From Streptomyces poonensis (GTDB lineage: Bacteria; Actinomycetota; Actinomycetes; Streptomycetales; Streptomycetaceae), in assembly GCF_014650915.1 (NCBI RefSeq), contig NZ_BMVW01000016.1:157840-221839 (forward strand): 64,000 bases of DNA, written 5' to 3'. Below the pieces are notes generated by a model. That model was given only the letters and a program-made list of their open reading frames with translations. It searched no databases and was not told the origin of the DNA. Of the stretch, positions 43,317 to 51,718 are shown in pieces (positions within the stretch are counted from its first letter, which is position 1; every line of letters begins with the position of its first letter). A program made the position numbers and the translations under genes.

Positions 43317-44632
43317 AGCGCGGTGCACGGCACGCCGGACCGACGGCCGCGGCGGTGAAACGCGGAGTGCTCACCACGGGCGGCGCCGCCGGTCTCACCC
43401 TGGGCGGGCTCCTCGCCGTCGGCCTCGGCTTCGCCCTGACCCTCGGCGCGGTCACCCTCGGGCCACCGCGCTTCGACGGCATCCAGGACCTGCCGCTGCC
43501 CGGCGGCGCCGACCTCGGCGACCATCCCTACACCGTCACCGCGGAACTGCGGGACGTGCTCAGCCTGGTCCCGCAGTCCGCGGTGAAGGTCGACGACGTC
43601 GCCGTCGGCCGGGTCACCGCCGTCGAACTCGGCGGCGACGACTGGTCGGCCCGGGTCACCATGAAGATCAACGGCGAGGTGCGGCTGCCCGCCGACGCCA
43701 CCGCCCGGCTCGAACAGTCCAGCCTGCTGGGCGAGAAATACATCCAGCTCGTCGCACCCGAGAAGGAAACGGGAGCCGGAAGGCTGGGGGACGGGGACGT
43801 CATCCCGGTCTCCCGCACCAGCCGCAACACCGAGGTGGAAGAGGTGTTCGGCGCGCTGTCCCTCCTCCTCAACGGCGGCGGCGTCAACCAGCTCAAGACC
43901 ATCACCAAGGAACTCAACGAGGCGCTCGGCGGCCGCGAAGGCGACGTCCGTTCCCTGCTGAGGCGGGTCGACACCCTGGTGACCGACCTGGACGCCCACC
44001 GGGGCGACATCACCGACGCCCTCGACGCCGTCAACCGGCTCTCCGCGACCCTCGCCACCCGCGAGGACGACGTCGCCACCGTGCTCACCGAACTCTCGCC
44101 CGGGATGAAGACGCTCGAGAGGCAACGCGGCTCGCTGCTGACCATGCTGCGCTCCCTCGACACGCTCTCCGACGTCGCCGTCGCCACCATCGACGCGAGC
44201 AAGGACGACATGATCGCCGACCTCGAGGCCCTCGCGCCGACCCTGAAGGCGCTCGCGGACGCGGGCACGGACCTGCCCGACTCGCTCCAGGTGCTGCTGA
44301 CGTACCCGTTCACCGACGAGGTGCTGCGGGGGGTGAAGGGTGACTACCTCAACGTGTACCTGAACATGGCCGCCGAGCCCGGGACCCAGGTGATCCCGCC
44401 GCTCGTGCCCCAGGGCACCCCCTCCGCCGCGGCGGGCGGTGGGCAGGGGACGGCGGACGAGCGGCGCGCGAAGAGGAGCGGCGAGGAACAGCGGTCCGCG
44501 TCACCGCCGGCGGCCTCCTCGGAGCACCCCTCACCGACGCACTCGTCTCCTCTCCCCCTGCCCTCCGTCTCCGTCCCCGCCACCGGCACGGCAGCGGACC
44601 CGGCGGCCACGAGGGGAGGCGAGTCCGGATGA
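43313..44632 (+). CDS. mceE: MCE-domain protein MceE-like, lipobox apparently absent
   Basis: 439 aa; ATG overlaps the MceD stop. Position and the FDGIQDLPLPGGADLGDHPY segment identify it as MceE, which in mycobacteria is a lipoprotein with a cysteine just before this motif. Here the hydrophobic stretch (GLLAVGLGFALTLGAVTLGP) has no cysteine, so it is probably retained by an uncleaved anchor. MCE domain follows (LVPQSAVKVDDVAVGRVTAV). The C-terminal ~100 residues are S/P/E-rich and unstructured-looking. Confidence 0.9.
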   Translation: MKRGARHAGPTAAAVKRGVLTTGGAAGLTLGGLLAVGLGFALTLGAVTLGPPRFDGIQDLPLPGGADLGDHPYTVTAELRDVLSLVPQSAVKVDDVAVGRVTAVELGGDDWSARVTMKINGEVRLPADATARLEQSSLLGEKYIQLVAPEKETGAGRLGDGDVIPVSRTSRNTEVEEVFGALSLLLNGGGVNQLKTITKELNEALGGREGDVRSLLRRVDTLVTDLDAHRGDITDALDAVNRLSATLATREDDVATVLTELSPGMKTLERQRGSLLTMLRSLDTLSDVAVATIDASKDDMIADLEALAPTLKALADAGTDLPDSLQVLLTYPFTDEVLRGVKGDYLNVYLNMAAEPGTQVIPPLVPQGTPSAAAGGGQGTADERRAKRSGEEQRSASPPAASSEHPSPTHSSPLPLPSVSVPATGTAADPAATRGGESG

Positions 44633-45951
44633 TCACCCTCGCCGTACGGCTGAAGAATCTGGCCTTCCTCGTCATCGCCGTCCTCGCGCTCGCCTTCCTC
44701 GGCATCCGTTACGCCGACCTCGGCCGGTACATCGGCGTCGCCGACTACTACACCGTCGACGTGCAACTCCCGCGTACCGGAGGCCTGTTCACCCACTCCG
44801 ACGTCACCTACCGGGGGGTCTCCGTAGGACGCGTCGGCCCGATCGGCCTCACCGCCGACGGCGTCGTCGCCGAACTCCGCATCAAGAAATCCGCCCCGCG
44901 CATCCCCGCCGACACCCGCGCCGTGGTCGCCGGACTCTCCGCCGTCGGCGAGCAGTACATCGACCTGCGCCCCGAGAGCGACGGCGGCCCCTACCTCGCC
45001 GACGGCGCCCGTATCGAACAGCCCGACACCCAGGTGCCCGCACCGGTCACCGACGTCCTCACCAGCGTGGACGACCTGGCGGCCTCCGTGCCGCTGGACG
45101 ACCTGCGGACCGTCGTGGACGAGTTCGGCAAGGCCTTCGAAGGCCACGGCGACGATCTCCAGGTGCTGCTCGACAGCGGCAGCGCCTTCGTGGAGGCCGC
45201 CGACCGCGCTCTGCCGTCCACCACCCGGCTCATCACCGACGGCGAGACCGTACTGCGCACCCAGGCCGAGGAGGAGCGGGCCATCCGCGACTTCGCCACC
45301 GGAGCGCAGGAACTGGCCCGCACGCTCAAGGGCTCCGACGCCGACCTGCGCCGCCTCCTCGCCGTCACTCCCGAGGCCGCCACCCAGGTCAGCGGGGTCC
45401 TGCGGGACCTCGACCCGAGCCTCGGCGTCGTCCTCGCCAATCTGCTCACCACCTCCGAGATCGCCGTCACCCGGCAGCGTGGCACGGAGGAACTCCTCGT
45501 GAAGTACCCGGCGGCCGTCGCCGCCGGCGCCACCGCCGTCGACGGAGGAGAGCTGAAGCTCGGCATGGCCGTCACCTTCTTCAAACCCCTGCCCTGCACC
45601 GCCGGATACGGCGCCACGCGCTACCGCAACGGGCTCGACCTCGGCACCACGCCCGCCCTCAACACCGAGGCGGCCTGCACCGCCTCCGCCGCGGACGGGT
45701 TCAACGTACGGGGCTCGGCGAACGCCCCGAAGGGCGGCGGGGTGCCCGACCCGGCCAGGCCCGGCTCGCTGCCCTCGGGCAGCGGCGGGGCACGGGCGGG
45801 CGGATCGGCCGGACAGGGCGGACCGGCCGCGCTTCCTGGTGCCCTCGCCCTGCCGGGCCAGGAGGGCGAGGCGCCGGGGAACATGGCGGGACTTCTCACC
45901 CCCGCCGACGCCTCTGCCACCGACGCCCCTGCCACCGGGAGCACGCGATGA
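44629..45951 (+). CDS. mceF: MCE-domain protein MceF
   Basis: 440 aa. Start overlaps MceE by 4 nt. Anchor (AFLVIAVLALAFLGIRYADL), MCE domain (TVDVQLPRTGGLFTHSDVTY, RGVSVGRVGPI), helical region, paired cysteines near the C-terminal domain (PLPCTAGYG; EAACTASAA) and a G/A-rich tail. Last of the six MCE subunits; its stop overlaps the first Mce-associated gene. Confidence 0.93.
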   Translation: MITLAVRLKNLAFLVIAVLALAFLGIRYADLGRYIGVADYYTVDVQLPRTGGLFTHSDVTYRGVSVGRVGPIGLTADGVVAELRIKKSAPRIPADTRAVVAGLSAVGEQYIDLRPESDGGPYLADGARIEQPDTQVPAPVTDVLTSVDDLAASVPLDDLRTVVDEFGKAFEGHGDDLQVLLDSGSAFVEAADRALPSTTRLITDGETVLRTQAEEERAIRDFATGAQELARTLKGSDADLRRLLAVTPEAATQVSGVLRDLDPSLGVVLANLLTTSEIAVTRQRGTEELLVKYPAAVAAGATAVDGGELKLGMAVTFFKPLPCTAGYGATRYRNGLDLGTTPALNTEAACTASAADGFNVRGSANAPKGGGVPDPARPGSLPSGSGGARAGGSAGQGGPAALPGALALPGQEGEAPGNMAGLLTPADASATDAPATGSTR

Positions 45952-46481
45952 GGAGGGCCCGGCTGCTCACCGGCGTGGGGCTCGCGCTGACGGTCGGCTT
46001 CTGCGGCACCGGCGCGTGGACGTACACACAGGCACGCACCGACGACACGCTCGAGTACGGCCGGCAGCGCGACCAGGCGCTCGCCGACGGACGGGCGGGC
46101 ATCGCCGTTCTCACCACGCTCGACGCCACCACCCGGCAGCGGGCCGAGAAGAGCATCCGGGCCTGGCGCGCCGCCTCCACCGGGCCGCTGCGTGAGGAGC
46201 TGGGCCGCACCGAGGCGGCAGCGGGCGCATCGGCGCGCGGCACGGTCACCGAGGCCGCCCTCACCGCGCTCGACACCCGCACCGGCACGGCCAGGCTCAT
46301 CACCACGGTCCGCGTCGAGGTCACTCCGGCCGGGGCGGCCGGGACGGCCGGGACGAAGAAACCGACCACCGACCGCAAACGCCTGGAGGCGGTCCTGGCG
46401 CGCACCGGCGAAGGGGAGTGGAAGGTGAGGGCGCTGAGCGCGGTACCGCTCACGGAGGAGAAGGAGGCCGGGGACCGATGA
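45948..46481 (+). CDS. Mce-associated membrane protein 1
   Basis: 177 aa. ATG overlaps the MceF stop. Single N-terminal helix (LLTGVGLALTVGFCGTGAWT) then a cone-shaped NTF2-like region (LTTLDATTRQRAEKSIRAWR; ITTVRVEVTP; WKVRALSAVPL) typical of Mce-associated (Mas) proteins, which stabilise Mce complexes in mycobacteria. Coupled to the next gene by a 4-nt overlap. Confidence 0.85.
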   Translation: MRRARLLTGVGLALTVGFCGTGAWTYTQARTDDTLEYGRQRDQALADGRAGIAVLTTLDATTRQRAEKSIRAWRAASTGPLREELGRTEAAAGASARGTVTEAALTALDTRTGTARLITTVRVEVTPAGAAGTAGTKKPTTDRKRLEAVLARTGEGEWKVRALSAVPLTEEKEAGDR

Positions 46482-47380
46482 CGCGGACGCTGACGCGGCT
46501 GCTGCGCGGGGGCAGGTCGCCGGGGTTCGGTACGGGTACGGACACGGCCTCCGGCACCGGGGAGGAGGCCGCGGAGTCGCCGCCCCGGGGAACGTCCGCA
46601 CCGGACAGGAGAAGACCCAGGTGGGCGGCCGTGGTCCGCCGGGAGCCCGGAGGGAACGGCTCCGCCGGGGAAGAGGCACCGGGCGGCGGTTTCGCGGAGG
46701 GGAAGGGACCGGAGCCCGCGGGCATGCGCGCCGAGCACGAAGGACCCGGGGGCGGGCGTTCCGAGGACGGGCCTGCCGAGGACGGGCTCGCTGAGGATGA
46801 ACTCGCTCAGCATGAACTCGCCGAGGGAGTGCCCTCCGCGGACGCGGCGGACGGTGCCCTTTCCCGCCGCCGACCGCCGGGCGGGCGCCTGCGCCGGGGC
46901 GCCGTGGCCGGGGCCGCCGCGGTGCTCGTCCTCGGTGGCTGTGGCTTCTTCTACGGCGCCCACCAGCTGAGATCGGCCGAGTCCGCCCAGAACCGCGCGC
47001 TCACCGACACCGAGGCCACCACCCGCGTCGCCGGCGACATCGGCAACGCCCTCGCCCGTGTCTTCTCCTACACACCGGACGGCACCGCGGCCGCCGAGCG
47101 CTCCGCACGCACCGTCCTCGACGGCCGCGCCGCCCGCCAGTACCAGGACCTCTTCGACCAGGTCCGCGCCGACCTCACCGAGCAGCGCGTCACCCTGAGC
47201 ACCAGGGCCGTGCGTACCGGAGTGATCGAACTCGACGGTGACCGGGCGCGCCTGCTGGTCTTCCTCGACCAGACCTCCCGCCGCGGCAAGGACCAGGCCA
47301 CCACCGCGGCGGCCCAGCTCACCGTCACGGCGCGGCTCAGCAACGACCGGTGGCGGATCGTCGACATCAAGGCCCGCTGA
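46478..47380 (+). CDS. Mce-associated membrane protein 2 with long acidic cytoplasmic region
   Basis: 300 aa. The first ~135 residues are hydrophilic, acidic and proline/glycine-rich with repeated EDG/AEDEL units (DNA direct repeats near 46755-46815). The membrane helix (AVAGAAAVLVLGGCGFFYGA) precedes the usual Mas ectodomain (SAESAQNRALTDTEATTRVA, VFSYTPDGTAAAERSARTVL). The long cytoplasmic extension is unusual for the family and could bind a partner. Confidence 0.83.
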   Translation: MTRTLTRLLRGGRSPGFGTGTDTASGTGEEAAESPPRGTSAPDRRRPRWAAVVRREPGGNGSAGEEAPGGGFAEGKGPEPAGMRAEHEGPGGGRSEDGPAEDGLAEDELAQHELAEGVPSADAADGALSRRRPPGGRLRRGAVAGAAAVLVLGGCGFFYGAHQLRSAESAQNRALTDTEATTRVAGDIGNALARVFSYTPDGTAAAERSARTVLDGRAARQYQDLFDQVRADLTEQRVTLSTRAVRTGVIELDGDRARLLVFLDQTSRRGKDQATTAAAQLTVTARLSNDRWRIVDIKAR

Positions 47381-47406
47381 ACGTGCGCGGGAGACGGGAG
47401 CACCCC

Positions 47407-47970
47407 ATGGCACGCGAACGCGCACGCGCGGTCTCCCGCGTCCTCGCCGGAGACCGCCCACGGCCGCTGGCGGCCCTGGTCCTCGCCCTCACCCTCGTCG
47501 CCGGCGGCTTCGCCGTGTGGGCGGGCCAGGACTGGTACCGAGCGGCCCACGACGACCGGGCCGCGTACGCGGCGCAGCGGGACGAGGCGCTCGCCGCCGG
47601 GGAGCAGGCCGTGCAGAACCTCAACACGCTCGACCACCGCGATCTGCAGCACGGCCTCGACCTGTGGGAGTCGTCGACCACGGGCGAGCTGCACGAGCAA
47701 CTCGTGTCAGGACGCGCGGAGTTCGCCGAGCAGGTGGAGAAGGCGAAGACGGTGACCACGGCCCGGGTGCTGTCGGGCGCCGTCACCGAACTCGACGACC
47801 GCGCCGGCCGCGCCCGGGTGCTGATCGCCCTGCGCGTCACCGTCAAGGCGTCCGACGGCGCGGCGAGCGAGAAGGACAGCCGCATGCTCGGCGAACTCAC
47901 CCGGACCAAGGGCCAGTGGCGGCTGAGCGCCCTGGGACAGGCACCCGTGGGCGGCGCATCGGCCGGCTGA
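47407..47970 (+). CDS. Mce-associated membrane protein 3
   Basis: 187 aa. Anchor ALVLALTLVAGGFAVWAGQD, ectodomain with NLNTLDHRDLQHGLDLWESS and LIALRVTVKAS; same fold pattern as the two preceding Mas proteins. ATG at 47407; GTG at 47383 is an alternative start just after the previous stop. Part of the mce operon. Confidence 0.83.
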   Translation: MARERARAVSRVLAGDRPRPLAALVLALTLVAGGFAVWAGQDWYRAAHDDRAAYAAQRDEALAAGEQAVQNLNTLDHRDLQHGLDLWESSTTGELHEQLVSGRAEFAEQVEKAKTVTTARVLSGAVTELDDRAGRARVLIALRVTVKASDGAASEKDSRMLGELTRTKGQWRLSALGQAPVGGASAG

Positions 47971-48015
47971 CCGTTCCGTACGCGCACGCCGCCCGCACCG
48001 AGAGGACACCGCACG

Positions 48016-48840
48016 ATGTCGACGACCCGCCACCACATCAACCGCCAGCGGCGCCGCCAGGCGCGCGAGATCCGGCCCGCCGCCGCCTCCGCCGCCTCCG
48101 CCGCCTCCGTATCCTCATCCTCGCCCTCGTCGTCCACGCCGACGACCGGGCCGGCCACGGAGGAGACGACGGACCGGCGGGCGTCCACGGCCACGGTCAC
48201 GACCACAGCCACGGTCACGGCTGACGAAAGAACCACCGACTCCCGGGAACAGCCCACCGACGCCCGGGAACAGCCCACCCGGGCCCGCCCTCGCCGCCCG
48301 ACGGCCCTCGTGGTGCTCTGCGCGCTGACCGTGCTGCTCGGTGGCTTCGCCGGCTGGGCGCACGCGAAGGCACAGGCGCTCCGGGACGACCCCGCGCGGC
48401 GCAACACCGCCCTGACCGACCTCGCCCGCACCAGCGAGATCAAGGGACAGACGGCCAAGGCCGTCGACAGGCTCTTCTCGTACGACCACACCGACCCGGA
48501 CGCACTCGGCGAAGCCGCCGGAGAGCTGCTCACGGGGAAGGCCGTCGACCAGCACCGCGACCTGCTCGCCGACGTCCGGCAGCGGGCCGACGAGCAGAAG
48601 GCGGTGATCACCACGACGGTCACCGAGAGCGCGGTCGAACGGATCGACGGCGACCGGGCCCGGGTCCTCGTCTACGCCGACCAGAGCAGCGTGGGTACCG
48701 CCGGGAACCAGGCCGCCCCGGGCGGGAGCAAGGAGGCCACGGAGGACGAGGGCGTGTACGCGGGAGCCATGCTCGCCGTCGACGTCGTGCACCGCGACGG
48801 ACGCTGGCTCGTCTCCGGCATCGACACCTTCGGCCGCTGA
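48016..48840 (+). CDS. Mce-associated membrane protein 4
   Basis: 274 aa. A ~95-residue hydrophilic N-terminus with homopolymeric A/S and T/V stretches and two copies of a REQPTDA-type repeat precedes the helix (LVVLCALTVLLGGFAGWAHA). The ectodomain (LFSYDHTDPDALGEAAGELL, VLVYADQSSVGT) matches Mas protein 2 most closely. Last Mas gene before the transglycosylase. Confidence 0.83.
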   Translation: MSTTRHHINRQRRRQAREIRPAAASAASAASVSSSSPSSSTPTTGPATEETTDRRASTATVTTTATVTADERTTDSREQPTDAREQPTRARPRRPTALVVLCALTVLLGGFAGWAHAKAQALRDDPARRNTALTDLARTSEIKGQTAKAVDRLFSYDHTDPDALGEAAGELLTGKAVDQHRDLLADVRQRADEQKAVITTTVTESAVERIDGDRARVLVYADQSSVGTAGNQAAPGGSKEATEDEGVYAGAMLAVDVVHRDGRWLVSGIDTFGR

Positions 48841-48859
48841 GGACCGCACGGCCGGCACG

Positions 48860-48908
48860 TACGCCGTCCGATCCGCGCCGTATCCGCGCCGTATCCGCAC
48901 GCCGTATC
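48860..48908. repeat. 11-bp tandem repeats
   Basis: Three to four copies of CCGCGCCGTAT-like units in the 96-nt gap between the last Mas gene and the transglycosylase gene. Probably slippage-generated; no promoter is evident within them. Confidence 0.6.
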
Positions 48909-48936
48909 CCCGCCGCACCCGACAGGAGTGACAGCC

Positions 48937-50235
48937 ATGTCCGTACGCCGCGCACGCGCACGACGTCCGCGCACCGGCCGGACCCGCAGGGGACTGCGGA
49001 CGACCGCCATCGCCGTGACGGCCATGGCGGCCCTCACCGCCTCCCAGGCGCCCGGCCTCGTCCAGGACGCGAAGGACGCTCATGCCGCACCGCCCGCCGA
49101 CGACGAACTCGGACCGGTGGCGGCGGACGGCCCGGTCACCGGGCTCGTTCCGCCGGGCGACGGTTCCTACCACACCGAACTCCCGCCCTTGAAGACCGTG
49201 AAGGGCCCGGCCGGCGCCTCGGCCGCCGCCACAGTGCCCGGCCCGGACGTCCGCGCCCAGTCCGGTGTCCCGGCCACCGTCCTGCGTGCCTACCGTGCCG
49301 CCGAGGCGTCCGTCGGCAGGACGGATCCCGCCTGCCGGCTGCCCTGGGAGCTGCTCGCGGCGATCGGCAGGGTCGAGTCGGGGCAGGCCCGCGGCGGCGC
49401 GGTCGACCGGAACGGCACCACACGGGGCCGGATCACCGGACCACCCCTCAACGGGCAGGGGTTCGCCCTGATCCGGGACACGGACGGGGGCGCCCACGAC
49501 GGTGACACGGTCTACGACCGCGCGGTGGGACCGATGCAGTTCCTGCCGTCCACCTGGGCTCTCTGGGGTACGGACGGCAACGGCGACGGCCGGTCCGACC
49601 CGAACAACATCTTCGACGCGGCCCTGGCGGCCGGGCACTACCTGTGCGCGGGCGACCGGAACCTGAGCCGGACCGCGGACCTGGACCGGGCGATCCTCAG
49701 CTACAACTACTCCTCGTCCTACCTGAAGCTGGTCAGGTACTGGCTGGAGTTCTACAGCCGCGGGGTCCACACCGTCCCCGACGGAAAGGGCGTCATCCCC
49801 GAGAGCCCCGGCGCGGGCGGTGACACCCCGGCGACGAGGCCCGTCGACGGCGAGCGCGGCGGCGGAGGCGGGGGAGGCAAGAAGGAGGACGGCATCGTCA
49901 TCGGCCCGGACCCGGGCAGTACGCAGGGCAGCGGCAAGCCGTCCCCCGAGCGGTCGTCCTCCGCCACCTCACCGGGGCCCACCTCGGGGCCCGCCTCCCC
50001 GACGGCGTCTCCGACGAGCGATTCCCCCTCGCAGCCGCCGGGTGAGTCCCCCACCACCGACCCGTCGGCGTCGCCGGACCCGACCGAGGCGAGCCCTTCG
50101 CCCACCGACCCGGACGACTGCTCCCCGGAGACCGCGACCCCGTCGCCCGAGTCGCCCGCGTCACCCGAGTCGCCCGATCCCAGCGCTTCCGCTTCCCCGA
50201 GCACCTCCCCCTGCCCCACCGTCCCGGCCGGGTGA
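48937..50235 (+). CDS. Secreted lytic transglycosylase with S/T/P-rich tail
   Basis: 432 aa; ATG preceded by ACAGGAG. Signal peptide (AIAVTAMAALTASQAPGLV region), then SLT-type domain at about 105-265: LPWELLAAIGRVESG with the catalytic glutamate, GPMQFLPSTWALWGTDGNGD, DAALAAGHYLCAGDRN, ILSYNYSSSYLKLVRYWL. The last ~125 residues are glycine- then P/S/T/E-rich, as in wall-spanning proteins. At the end of the mce operon it may open peptidoglycan for the Mce assembly (inference). Confidence 0.9.
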   Translation: MSVRRARARRPRTGRTRRGLRTTAIAVTAMAALTASQAPGLVQDAKDAHAAPPADDELGPVAADGPVTGLVPPGDGSYHTELPPLKTVKGPAGASAAATVPGPDVRAQSGVPATVLRAYRAAEASVGRTDPACRLPWELLAAIGRVESGQARGGAVDRNGTTRGRITGPPLNGQGFALIRDTDGGAHDGDTVYDRAVGPMQFLPSTWALWGTDGNGDGRSDPNNIFDAALAAGHYLCAGDRNLSRTADLDRAILSYNYSSSYLKLVRYWLEFYSRGVHTVPDGKGVIPESPGAGGDTPATRPVDGERGGGGGGGKKEDGIVIGPDPGSTQGSGKPSPERSSSATSPGPTSGPASPTASPTSDSPSQPPGESPTTDPSASPDPTEASPSPTDPDDCSPETATPSPESPASPESPDPSASASPSTSPCPTVPAG

Positions 50236-50617
50236 TCCCCGAGGTCGATCGCAGGGCCCGGTCCTCGCGGCTGAATGACCTGCCAGGTGGTGCAGAGCAA
50301 TGCGCTCCGAGCCGGGCGGGAAGTCCTCGACAGCGCACGCCGTTCCCGGGTGTCGACGAAGTGACCGACCGGAAAGGAGAAGATCGGCGCCGGAAGGACG
50401 GGGGAGGCGGTGACCGGCCCGGCCACCAGCGTGTCGTCGGTGGTCAGCAGCAGGATGATCGGTGGCGCGGTCCCGGCGGCACGGTCGCCGGGCATCGAGA
50501 TCGTACGAGCGGTGACGGAACGGCGTAGCCCAGCGGGCCTTCATTCCCGTCGTCGCGATACGTCGACGACCGGCCGGGCGTGACCGATCCTCCCGCGCCG
50601 CGCACGCACCGTACCGG
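50236..50617. other. 382-bp interval without recognisable gene
   Basis: Lies between the convergent transglycosylase and histidine kinase genes. Reading frames cross it on both strands but none has family resemblance or a ribosome site. No strong hairpin was found. It may hold decayed coding sequence. Confidence 0.4.
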
Positions 50618-51718
50618 TCACGAACGATCACCATACGGCCATGTACGTTCCCCCGCCCCTGCCTTCGGCAGCCGCAGGCGGAAACACGCGCCGTCCGGCT
50701 GCGGCTCGTACCACGCGTCGCCTCCGTTGGCGCGGGCCAGGTTGCGGACGATCCACAGCCCCAGCCCGGCCCCGTCCGTGCCCTGCCCGTGGGCGGGGTC
50801 GCGGCTGAACCGTTCGAACAGGCGCGGGAGGAAGTCGGGGGCCACTCCCGGGCCGTGATCGCGCACCGTGATGTCCACCCAGCGCCCGCCGCCCTCCTCG
50901 GTCCTCTCCTCGGCCCTCACCTCGACCGGCGGACGGCCGTAGGACAGGGCGTTCTCCAGGTAGTTCGTGAGCATCTCCGAGAAGGCGACCCGGTCGACGT
51001 ACGCCCGCAGTCCGCGCCCGCAGGACAGGCGGACGGATTCCGCCCGTTCGCCGAGGTCGGCCAGCCGCTCGATGAGGAAGCCCAGGACGGGGACGTGCTC
51101 GGGGGTGCCGCCCGCCTCGTGGGCGTCGATCCGGGAGGCGGTGAGGAGTTTGCGGACGAGCCCCTGGAGGTGGGTGACGCGCTCGCCGATCCGGGCGAGG
51201 ATCTCGGTGCGCCGCTCCGCGTCGGCCGCCACGCGGCGGTCGCGCAGCACGGCGACCAGGAGACCGATGGTGGCCAGCGGGTTGTGCAGCTGGTGGGCCG
51301 CGACGGCGACGACGACGTTGCGCCGCTCCAGCGCTTCCTCCAGTTCGCGTTCCGCCTGTCGCCGCCGGGTGATGTCCCGCAGCGCGATGACGTGCAGCCG
51401 CTCGCCCTCGAACACCGTCGTGGTGACCCGCATGTCCACGACGCGGCTGCCGCCCCCGGGCAGCACCAGATCGATGACGGTCTCGCCGACGGCGAGCGGG
51501 GAGCCGAGGTCGCTGCCGGTCAGGTCGTCGACCGGACGGCCGAACAGTTCGGTCGCGGCCGGGTTGCAGTAGCGGATGACACCCTGCTCGTCGATGGCCA
51601 CGATGCCGTCCGCCGACGCCGCCAGGACCGCCCGCACGATGTCCTCGTGGTCCGGCCCGCCGGGCTCACGCTCCCCGGGCGACGGGGAGCGGGAGCCCGG
51701 GGCGACGCCGTCATTCAT
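50618..51718 (-). CDS. PAS-domain sensor histidine kinase
   Basis: 366 aa, soluble (no membrane segment). PAS domain at ~25-120 (LAASADGIVAIDEQGVIRYC, ending VIALRDITRRRQAERELEEA), a variant H-box VAAHQLHNPLATIG (H142), and an ATPase domain with N-box MLTNYLENALSYG, G1 DHGPGV and G2 GTDGAGLGLWIV. The ATG lies inside the end of the KaiC-like gene (8-nt overlap), so the kinase is translated together with it. Probably phosphorylates the divergent LuxR-type regulator. Confidence 0.9.
   Translation of the reverse strand: MNDGVAPGSRSPSPGEREPGGPDHEDIVRAVLAASADGIVAIDEQGVIRYCNPAATELFGRPVDDLTGSDLGSPLAVGETVIDLVLPGGGSRVVDMRVTTTVFEGERLHVIALRDITRRRQAERELEEALERRNVVVAVAAHQLHNPLATIGLLVAVLRDRRVAADAERRTEILARIGERVTHLQGLVRKLLTASRIDAHEAGGTPEHVPVLGFLIERLADLGERAESVRLSCGRGLRAYVDRVAFSEMLTNYLENALSYGRPPVEVRAEERTEEGGGRWVDITVRDHGPGVAPDFLPRLFERFSRDPAHGQGTDGAGLGLWIVRNLARANGGDAWYEPQPDGACFRLRLPKAGAGERTWPYGDRS

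Noticed and set aside
49752..50495. Minus-strand frame overlapping the transglycosylase tail
   Set aside because: Mostly antisense to the S/T/P-rich tail; the unique part in 50236-50495 has no family resemblance or start signal.
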